Made by a program: the position numbers and the translations under genes
In this document: piece by piece, positions 1 to 6,505 of the stretch
How positions within the stretch are numbered: position 1 is the first letter of the stretch
Layout of the letters: each line of letters opens with the position of its first letter
NCBI RefSeq assembly: GCF_017355985.1
Contig: NZ_JAFIQU010000001.1
Location: forward strand, 186,001-250,000
Reading direction: 5' to 3'
DNA from: Arenibaculum pallidiluteum
GTDB taxonomy: Bacteria > Pseudomonadota > Alphaproteobacteria > Azospirillales > Azospirillaceae
DNA: 64,000 nucleotides
The notes under the pieces: generated by a model
The model's input: only the letters and a program-made list of their open reading frames with translations
The model's database searches: none
What the model was told of the DNA's origin: nothing

Positions 1-99
1 CATCTCGGGACGGACTCCGCGGTTGCGGGTGGCGGGCGGGCCGTTTCAATGCCACAGTCGCGGGCCGCACCCCAAGTGAGACTTTCTTCGGAGCCCTTG

Positions 100-777
100 A
101 TGTCCCTGCCCCAGGCGGTCGTGCTCGATCTCGACGGTACCCTGATCGACAGCGCGCCCGAGATCGGCGCGGCGCTGAACCGCCTGCTGGCCCGCCACGG
201 CCGTCGGCCGGTATCCGGCGATCAGGTCCGCATGATGGTGGGGGACGGCGCGCTGAGCCTCCTGGGAGCGGCCTTCGCGGCGACCGGAGCGCCGCTCTCG
301 CCCGAGGCGGAGCGGGCTGTGCTCGAGGAATACCTCGACGACCTCGCGGCCGAGCCGGCGCGACGCGAGAGCATCTATCCCGGGGTCGAGGCGACGCTGC
401 GGCTCCTGCGCGGGCGGGGCATGCGCATCGGGATCTGCACCAACAAGGCCGAGCGGGTCACCGAGCTGGTGCTGGAGCAGCTCGGCCTCGCCTCGCTGAT
501 CGACGCCTTCGCGGGCGGCGACACCCTGCCCTGGCGCAAGCCCGACGGCCGCCATCCCGCCCATGTGGCGGAGCTGCTGGGCGTGCCCCCGGCGCAGGCC
601 GCCATGGTGGGCGACGGGCTGAACGACGTGAAGGCGGCCCGCGGCGCGGGAATGCCGGTGGTGGCGGTCAGCTACGGCTATCCCCGCATGCCGGTGGCCG
701 ATCTCGGCGCCGACCTGGTGATCGACGGCTTCGCCGACCTGCCCGCGGCGCTCGAGGCCCTGCCCCGCCGCGGCTGA
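100..777 (+). CDS. gph: HAD-family phosphoglycolate phosphatase
   Basis: A 225-residue HAD hydrolase that probably dephosphorylates 2-phosphoglycolate to glycolate in the cytosol. Motif I is DLDGTLIDS at residues 10-18, with nucleophile D10 and acid D12. A helical cap follows. Motif II is in ICTNK, the motif III lysine is in WRKPDGRHP, and motif IV is GDGLNDVKAA. I chose the ATG at 100 because a GGAG lies about 8 bases before it and the HAD core starts at once; an ATG at 49 would add 17 unlikely residues. The next gene is convergent and only 16 bp away. Other small phosphatases share this fold, so the substrate is inferred. Confidence 0.8.
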   Translation: MSLPQAVVLDLDGTLIDSAPEIGAALNRLLARHGRRPVSGDQVRMMVGDGALSLLGAAFAATGAPLSPEAERAVLEEYLDDLAAEPARRESIYPGVEATLRLLRGRGMRIGICTNKAERVTELVLEQLGLASLIDAFAGGDTLPWRKPDGRHPAHVAELLGVPPAQAAMVGDGLNDVKAARGAGMPVVAVSYGYPRMPVADLGADLVIDGFADLPAALEALPRRG

Positions 778-793
778 GGCGGGGTGCCGCCCT

Positions 794-1807
794 TCAGTCC
801 TGTCCGCCCTGCGGCACCGGCGCGGGCCCCGCGGCTGGCTCCGGCAGTTCGGCCGTCTGGACCGTGCGGTCGACGTTCTCCAGCGTGACCACCAGCGTTC
901 CCAGCGCGCTCTCCATCTCGATGCGCACCGGCACCGGCATGGAGCCGGGCGCGAGCGGCGCCACCAGCAGGGCCGGCGGCGTGCGGCGCGAGGCTTCGGG
1001 ATCGAAGACGCGCTTTTTCCAGGGCTTGCCGGCGACCAGCGTCTGGCGGACCTCGCAACGCTGCGCGGGGCCGCCGAAGACGGAATGGCTGGTCTTCGCG
1101 ATCTCCTGCGTGCCGCGCGGCACCAGCCGCATCTCGTACCGGCGGCGGCCGTCATAAACCGGCACCGCCGAATCGCAGGCCTGCCCGCCGGCGGTCCGCG
1201 CGACCAGTGCGAGCAGCGCACTCAGCGGGTCGTAGGTGTCGCGGGTCAGCTCCACCGGGACGCGCTCGTCCTCGCTGCGCTCATCCTCGCGACGGGGCTC
1301 GGTCATCGCCTCGACCCCGCCGCGGCCATCATAGGAAAGGGTCACGATCTTGGCATCGCCGCGCCAGCTGTCGGTCAGACGGTAGGAGCGCGGCTCCAGC
1401 GGGCTCGCGCCGATGCCCCTGGACGGGGCCGCCGAGTCCGGGACCGGCTCCCCCGAGACGAGAGCCCCCGAGACGACGGCGGAGGACCGCCAGGGCGCCA
1501 GGGCCCGGAACAGCCCGACGGGCTGGATGTCGAGGTCGATGCCGTAGCCCGTGGGCGCCAGCGCCAAGTCCAGGCGCGCCGTCAGCGCCCGGATCCCGCC
1601 GAGATGGATGCCGTAGTCCAGGCGCAGGCGCTCGGGCGCGCGCATGGACGCGGTTCCGCCGACGCCTGGCGGCGCAGGAACCGCCGCGACCGCCGCGGCC
1701 TGGACCGTCTCGGCCCGCGGCGCGGTGGCCAGGGCCGGCAGCGACAGAAGCGCGAGCGCCGCGGCCGCGGCGCGCAGAGCTCTTGAGGGGCGGAAGCGGG
1801 ACAGCAA
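794..1807 (-). CDS. DUF3108 family secreted protein
   Basis: A 337-residue protein with an N-terminal signal peptide (charged start, hydrophobic stretch at about residues 11-28, Ala-rich cleavage region). The rest fits the DUF3108 family: a beta-rich body with a LRLDYGIHLGGIRA-like opening, a central TYDPLSALLAL segment, and a C-terminal strand region ending in a Pro/Gly-rich tail. Function is unknown; DUF3108 proteins are usually exported. The start is a TTG with a GGGAGG about 8 bases upstream; no better ATG exists. It converges on the phosphatase gene. Confidence 0.7.
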   Translation of the reverse strand: MLSRFRPSRALRAAAAALALLSLPALATAPRAETVQAAAVAAVPAPPGVGGTASMRAPERLRLDYGIHLGGIRALTARLDLALAPTGYGIDLDIQPVGLFRALAPWRSSAVVSGALVSGEPVPDSAAPSRGIGASPLEPRSYRLTDSWRGDAKIVTLSYDGRGGVEAMTEPRREDERSEDERVPVELTRDTYDPLSALLALVARTAGGQACDSAVPVYDGRRRYEMRLVPRGTQEIAKTSHSVFGGPAQRCEVRQTLVAGKPWKKRVFDPEASRRTPPALLVAPLAPGSMPVPVRIEMESALGTLVVTLENVDRTVQTAELPEPAAGPAPVPQGGQD

Positions 1808-1981
1808 CGCGAGGGGCCCTCCCGGCAGATGTCAGGGGCACTGACATCGTCCGGCAGCAAGGGTTAATGAATGGAAACCACCCCAGAGATGGGGGCTCGT
1901 CCCCTGGGAACTAGCGCTTGACAGCCATGCGCCCTCCGCCTAAATCAGGCGCTCCCGGCGCCCACGCGGCGCCACCGGAAT

Positions 1982-2056
1982 GGGCGCGTAGCTCAGCGGG
2001 AGAGCATCGCCTTCACACGGCGGGGGTCGTAGGTTCAATCCCTACCGCGCCCACCA
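1982..2056 (+). tRNA. tRNA-Val (CAC)
   Basis: A complete cloverleaf of 75 bases. The acceptor stem GGGCGCG pairs with CGCGCCC, the anticodon stem TCGCC pairs with GGCGG around the loop TTCACAC (anticodon CAC, reading GTG), and the T arm GTAGG pairs with CCTAC around TTCAATC. The CCA end is encoded (2054-2056). Confidence 0.97.
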
Positions 2057-2454
2057 TTCCGACGCAGTGACAGACGTCACGCCTTTTCCAGGAAATCAGG
2101 GGTCGGAGCTGCGGCGCAGTCCGCGCCGACGTGCACGACGCGTTTCGGCACAAATCGGAACTCGCCTTGGGACTGGCTCCGCCCATCTCCTGCTCCTCCG
2201 CGCATCTGCTGATAGGTCGAACTGCACATCACGGGCAGGCGCTCAGCCGGAAGCCCGGCAGGCTTGGAAGCTCATCAGGCACGCGGACAGGCGAAACCAT
2301 CGGCGCACCGCACGAGATGGTAGGGCTCGGAACCCGTCAGCCTGATCCGACCCTGGCTGGAAGAGCCACTGCATGGCTCCAAGGCCAAGGGCCGGATGCG
2401 CTGCTTGCGTTCCGTACTGGTACCCCGGAGAAACCCGCTGCGGGTCTGCGCAGA
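2057..2454. other. Stretch without a recognisable gene
   Basis: About 400 bases between the tRNA and the regulatory site of the next gene. Open frames here have no recognisable domain, no Shine-Dalgarno sequence and Arg/Ser-rich translations typical of chance reading. I saw no integrase, direct repeat of the tRNA 3' end or terminator with a clear T tract. It could be eroded coding sequence or a long leader region. Confidence 0.5.
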
Positions 2455-2468
2455 TTGATCTGGATCAA
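2455..2468. promoter_or_regulatory. FNR/FixK-type anaerobox
   Basis: TTGAT-CTGG-ATCAA is a perfect match to the TTGAT-N4-ATCAA site bound by FNR, ANR, FixK and Dnr regulators. It lies 60 bases before the ATG of the response-regulator gene at 2529. A TTGACG at about 2481 could be a -35 element, which would put the box just upstream of the core promoter, the usual activating position. Oxygen or nitric-oxide control is an inference. Confidence 0.6.
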
Positions 2469-2528
2469 GATGCCGCGCGCTTGACGGACCTTACGCTGCC
2501 TGACTGAAGGCGTGAAGGAAGCCTCGCG

Positions 2529-2918
2529 ATGCGGGTTCTAATTGTTGAAGACGACGCCTTGATCGCCCTCGGTTATCAAGCCGTGCTCAAAGAGGCCGGG
2601 CATGAATGTGTCGGCACTGCGGCCAGCGCATCTGCCGCATTGAAGCTGGCAGCCAATGTCGATGCAGATGTTGCGCTCGTCGACCTGAGGCTCGCCGACG
2701 GCGTGACGGGAAATGCCGTTGCCGTGGAGCTTTCCCAGGCGCATCGCCTTCTGCCGATCATCATAACGGCGAACCTCGACATGGTTTCGCCCGCGGCAAA
2801 GCTCGCTTGCTTCGCCCTGCTGCCAAAGCCGCTTTCCTACCATTCGCTTAGAGCCGCTCTTGATGCGGCGCAGCAAGCCATCAGCGTGGGTAGTGATCGA
2901 ACCTCATTGCCCGCGTGA
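2529..2918 (+). CDS. Single-domain response regulator
   Basis: A 129-residue CheY-like receiver with no output domain. The acidic pocket is E7-D8-D9 in VLIVEDDAL, the phosphoacceptor is D52 in ALVDLRLADG, the switch threonine is in IIITANLDM and the conserved lysine is in LPKPLS. A 20-residue tail follows the domain. AAGGA sits 8 bases before the ATG. A second receiver gene starts just downstream, so the two may form a phosphorelay pair; the cognate kinase is not adjacent. An FNR-type box lies upstream. Confidence 0.85.
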   Translation: MRVLIVEDDALIALGYQAVLKEAGHECVGTAASASAALKLAANVDADVALVDLRLADGVTGNAVAVELSQAHRLLPIIITANLDMVSPAAKLACFALLPKPLSYHSLRAALDAAQQAISVGSDRTSLPA

Positions 2919-3057
2919 GGTGCGGCCGTCCCGTTGGTCGGTTCCGCACGGCCCGTGTTGCGGTCACGTCGTTTCCAGAATGGGACCCCGAGCTATTGAA
3001 ATCAGCCCCATGCGGCGCAATCTTCCGTCCATGGATAGCCCGGCTGAACCTCACCGA

Positions 3058-3435
3058 ATGCCATCCATCCTCGTGGCCGAGGACGAAGCGCTTCTTGCGT
3101 GGGTCATCGAACAGGAGCTGCGTGACGCCGGCTTCGATGTCGCTGTGGCTCGCAACGGTGTCGAGGCGCTGGCAGTCGTTCAGAAAATCCCGGTCGACCT
3201 GGTGCTCACAGACATCATGATGCCGGAGATGAATGGTTTTGCGCTCTTCGATGCCCTGCGCAAATCGCAACCCCATCTGCCGATCGTAGCGATGACGGGG
3301 TATGCAGGCGCGAACGGCAAGGACGATCTGGCGCGGCTCAGATCTGCAGGCGTGCCGGTCCTGGCGAAGCCATTCGCTCCCGGCCGGATCATAGATACAG
3401 TTCGCGCCATGCTCGACACGTCCAGACCGAACTAG
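3058..3435 (+). CDS. Single-domain response regulator
   Basis: A CheY-like receiver of about 125 residues. It has the acidic pocket E8-D9-E10, phosphoacceptor D52 in VLTDIMMPEMNG, switch threonine in IVAMTGYAG and lysine in VLAKPFAPG. These are a fuller match to the family than in the preceding regulator. The start is uncertain: ATGs at 3010 and 3031 are in frame but none has a good ribosome site, so I chose the one where the receiver fold begins (MPSILVAEDE). It has no DNA-binding domain and may act by protein contact. Confidence 0.8.
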   Translation: MPSILVAEDEALLAWVIEQELRDAGFDVAVARNGVEALAVVQKIPVDLVLTDIMMPEMNGFALFDALRKSQPHLPIVAMTGYAGANGKDDLARLRSAGVPVLAKPFAPGRIIDTVRAMLDTSRPN

Positions 3436-3567
3436 GATGCTCCGACGATCGCGGGTCCAGGTGATGTCGTGCACCTATCCGCGCGGCTGCGGCCGCTGCC
3501 CACGCGGGGGATCCGGCGCGAACGCTCCCGCAGGCTGGCGATGCCGACCGCCGCGGTGTGCCGGAAT

Positions 3568-4455
3568 CTAAGGCAGGCCGGTCCCAGCATGCTGGATGCA
3601 GGTGATGCGGTTCATGTTGATCACCACCCCGGAAAAGTCGCAGCGAACGATCTCGATCGGTCCGGGCGGCACTGCGGTCCCGCGCCTCTTGGACAGTTTT
3701 CCGTTGCGGCAGATGTTGTAGGCCCGGTCGGAATAGGCGGACGCCATCGATAGGAGGCATTCATGGTGGTCCTCGGCCTCGGCCCGCAGGCAATCCTTGT
3801 TCCCGGGCCGGAAGACCCCGCACCACGAAGCTGTGGACGCGGACGGCTGCCCGGCTTCGCCGGGCGGCGGGGGAAGGCCGAGGCCACGGACACCATATCC
3901 GGCGAGCGTCCGTTCGATCTGATCGTCGAAAAGCCGCGCGGGAGCGGCGACGCAGAGGTATCCCGTGACGCGCTTGCCGAAGAGGTCCTGCATTCCGTCG
4001 ACTGGTGCCAGGAGCCAGTTCCATATGGCGCAGTCTTCGCGGGGCGACGCCACGCAATGGACCGGCTTGCTGCCCAGGGCCGTCGCAATGGTTCGCGCGC
4101 GCCCTGGCGTGTACGCTCCTGTGGCGAAACGCCTCCAGATCTTCGCGAAGCTCTCGACGTTGTGCTCGTCAGTTCGAAAATAGTGTAGCGGCGGCGCAGC
4201 CAGATAGCCCCCCTCGAACACCGCGCCCTCCGCAAAGGCGGCCATGCTCTCCTGGAACATGCCGTCCTGCATCCGCCGCCCCATGAAGGTCTGCGCCTTC
4301 TCGGGAAAGGTGGCGGAATGGAGAACCTGGAAGCGTTCCTCAGGCTTCGCGACCGTCAGCGGCGGCGGCTCCAGCGTCTTGCATCCCGACAGCAGCGCCG
4401 CCCCCGCCAGAACCACGACGCGGGCGGCTCGCGCGCAATCAGGAATGCGCAGCAT
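3568..4455 (-). CDS. Putative lipoprotein of unknown function
   Basis: A 295-residue protein with a lipoprotein signal: positive start, hydrophobic run, and lipobox LLSGC with the lipidated cysteine at residue 25. I do not recognise the mature domain. It contains about ten further cysteines (for example HCVASPREDCAIWNW and ECLLSMASAYSDRAYNICRNGK), which suggests disulfides and an envelope location, and has no transmembrane segment after the signal. It converges on the response-regulator pair. Confidence 0.6.
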   Translation of the reverse strand: MLRIPDCARAARVVVLAGAALLSGCKTLEPPPLTVAKPEERFQVLHSATFPEKAQTFMGRRMQDGMFQESMAAFAEGAVFEGGYLAAPPLHYFRTDEHNVESFAKIWRRFATGAYTPGRARTIATALGSKPVHCVASPREDCAIWNWLLAPVDGMQDLFGKRVTGYLCVAAPARLFDDQIERTLAGYGVRGLGLPPPPGEAGQPSASTASWCGVFRPGNKDCLRAEAEDHHECLLSMASAYSDRAYNICRNGKLSKRRGTAVPPGPIEIVRCDFSGVVINMNRITCIQHAGTGLP

Positions 4456-4632
4456 CGATCATCCTCGGCGGAACCGGCGGAGGCCACCACGACCGGAAGG
4501 GGTGTGCGAGCGCCTTGGCGTCAGGAAATCGCGACCGGGCCCATGGCTCGGCAATCTAAGCGTGTAGACTTCTCCGAATTCCCGTGCAATTATTAGCTAA
4601 ATCGGGAAAACGCCGTCCGAGGAGCGCCTGCC

Positions 4633-5337
4633 ATGCGGATCCTGACGACCCTTGCCGCTGCCGTGACCGCCTGGCTGACCCCCACGCCGGCACCGGCCCA
4701 CCAGGTGCAGGTAGGCCCGGTCGTGCTCGACCTGCCGGTCCCGAAAGGTCTTTGCGTCGCCGACCGCGGGAAGCCGGAGGAAGCTCTCATATTCAACGCC
4801 ATGCAGGAGGCCAACGTGGACGGCCAGCTTCTCCTGCTGGCCTTCGATTGCGAGGAGCTCGAGGCGGCCCGTGCCGGAGCCCCCGGCGGCATTTCCAGCG
4901 TGGCGACCTGGTCGGTGCAGGTCCCCGAGCAATCCGGCTCCTCCGGAGTGCCCGAGCTGACGCGCCGCGACCACATGAGGGCACTTGTCCGGGGAGCGCC
5001 TTGGAAGACCTTCGATGAAGCGGTGACCGAAGCCAGGCGACGGCTCGGCAAGCCGAAGGGCGATCTCACCAGCGTCGAGGTTCTCGGTGACCTCGGGCAA
5101 GGCGCGGTCCTGTTCCAGAACGACGACATGATGATCCTGGCCACGGCGAGACAAGGCGAGTCCGAGGGCCCGACCTCCTCCATCCTCGGGGGAACGGTCC
5201 TGCGCTCCCATCCCGTCACGTTCAGCATCTCGGTGTCGACCGACGCCCTCGGCGTCTACTCGGTCCTCCGGCCCTTGGTGCAGGAGACCCTGAAGGACGC
5301 CATCCGGCTCAACGCGGCGCCGCTCAGAGACCAATGA
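4633..5337 (+). CDS. Secreted protein of unknown function
   Basis: A 234-residue protein with a signal peptide (MRILTTLAAAVTAWLT, cleavage likely after APAHA-like residues 18-23). The mature part opens with VGPVVLDLPVPKGLCVAD, resembling uncharacterised exported proteins, and has two cysteines. I assign no function. GAGGAG lies 9-14 bases upstream of the ATG. A strong inverted repeat follows the stop codon. Confidence 0.6.
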   Translation: MRILTTLAAAVTAWLTPTPAPAHQVQVGPVVLDLPVPKGLCVADRGKPEEALIFNAMQEANVDGQLLLLAFDCEELEAARAGAPGGISSVATWSVQVPEQSGSSGVPELTRRDHMRALVRGAPWKTFDEAVTEARRRLGKPKGDLTSVEVLGDLGQGAVLFQNDDMMILATARQGESEGPTSSILGGTVLRSHPVTFSISVSTDALGVYSVLRPLVQETLKDAIRLNAAPLRDQ

Positions 5338-5342
5338 ACTGG

Positions 5343-5379
5343 AAGCGGTTTGAGGTTCAGAGCGAACCTCAAACCGCTT
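5343..5379. repeat. Perfect 16-bp hairpin, possible terminator
   Basis: AAGCGGTTTGAGGTTC and its exact reverse complement are separated by 5 bases (AGAGC). It lies between two convergent genes and its edge touches the TAA of the minus-strand gene. There is no long T tract on either strand, so it may be a bidirectional terminator or a dispersed palindromic repeat. A relative with the same 16-5-16 layout and the same GTTC/GAAC loop edge is at 9401-9437. Confidence 0.7.
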
Positions 5380-6245
5380 TACCGGACCAGCGCCGGGCTC
5401 CCGGCGCACAGTTCGGCCATGGTCCGCCGCGGGATCTGGGATGCCGTGAAGCCGAAAGGCGCGGTCAGCTCCAGGTAATCAGGGCTTCGCAGCAGATCCG
5501 CGAGGTGCCGGTTGAACGCATCGCGCAGTTCGGCATCCCCGGGGCGGAAGGCGTAGGCACCGTGATCCCCGTAGGCCCGGCCTGGCGTCGCCGGCTCGTC
5601 GAAGGGCTGCGCGCGCTCGATCTGCCGCGGGTTGCGCTGGACCAGATCCTGGACGGTGATGGCCGTGGCCGCATAGGCGTCCACCCGGCCGGCCCGGACG
5701 CCTGCGGCCGCAGTGGCGGCATCGGGAAAGATCACGAGCTGGCTCTCGGCGACGCCGCTCGCCCGGGCTTGCTCGATCTCCTGCGCCCCGGCGACGACGC
5801 CGAGCCGGACCGTCGGATCCGCCGCCACCGCGCGGAAGCCGTGTAGCCTTCTCGGATTGCCGGGGCGCACGGCGAAGCCGGTTCCGGCGAGGAAGAACGG
5901 CTCCGAGAAGATCACCTCGCGGCAGCGTTCCGGAACGATGGCCATGCCGGCGGCGATCACGTCGACGCGACCGATCCTGAGATCGCGGATCAAGGACCCG
6001 AACTCGGCCTCCACCGCCTGGACCCTTTCAACACCCATGGCGGCGAAGACACGCCGCGCCACCTCGGGTCCCGCCCCCGTCAGCCGTCCTGCGGGCGTGC
6101 GGAACGCGAAGGGTGGTTCGATGGCATAGCCGAGGCGCACCTCGCCCGTGCGCCGCACACGGTCCAGCGCGCTCTCCGCCGCGGCGGGGACGGCGACCGG
6201 GATCACGGCAAGCACCGCCAGCAAGAGGGAGAAAAATTTCTTCAT
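5379..6245 (-). CDS. EhuB-like periplasmic solute-binding protein
   Basis: A 288-residue family-3 binding protein of an amino-acid-type ABC transporter. The signal peptide is MKKFFSLLLAVLAVIPVAVPAAA. The mature protein has GEVRLGYAIEPPFAF, then FGSLIRDLRIGRVDVIAAGM and PERCREVIFSEPFF, the pattern of ectoine/hydroxyectoine binder EhuB. No permease or ATPase is nearby. It is divergent from a membrane-bound hybrid kinase. The ATG at 6245 was chosen for the signal peptide; its AAGGA is unusually close to the start codon. The ligand is not certain; it could serve an unlinked transporter or a sensor. Confidence 0.75.
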   Translation of the reverse strand: MKKFFSLLLAVLAVIPVAVPAAAESALDRVRRTGEVRLGYAIEPPFAFRTPAGRLTGAGPEVARRVFAAMGVERVQAVEAEFGSLIRDLRIGRVDVIAAGMAIVPERCREVIFSEPFFLAGTGFAVRPGNPRRLHGFRAVAADPTVRLGVVAGAQEIEQARASGVAESQLVIFPDAATAAAGVRAGRVDAYAATAITVQDLVQRNPRQIERAQPFDEPATPGRAYGDHGAYAFRPGDAELRDAFNRHLADLLRSPDYLELTAPFGFTASQIPRRTMAELCAGSPALVR

Positions 6246-6505
6246 TCCTTCGACCGATTCGGCTCGCGGCGGACCGCCCCCTGCAGACCACCTTGGACAG
6301 ACCGTCCCGGCATGCGCAAAGATCCATCTCACTGTTCAATTGGCCCAGGAGCAGGAACAGCTTCCGGCGTCGGAGGGCGCGGGTCAGCTTGCGTCCGTCC
6401 AGCTTCCGGGACACGGGGTTAATGGGTGAGGCTGCCTTTCCGAAACGGCTGGCTTGGTTGATGTCTGCTTGGAAGGGTCGGACGAAGGAGGCTCGGCTGA
6501 TACTT

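Noticed and set aside
2067-2484. Two overlapping open frames after the tRNA
   Set aside because: No ribosome site, Arg/Ser-rich translation and no domain.
1982-2528. tRNA-Val as an attachment site of an integrated element
   Set aside because: No integrase, no repeat of the tRNA 3' end and no base-composition break large enough to be seen by eye.
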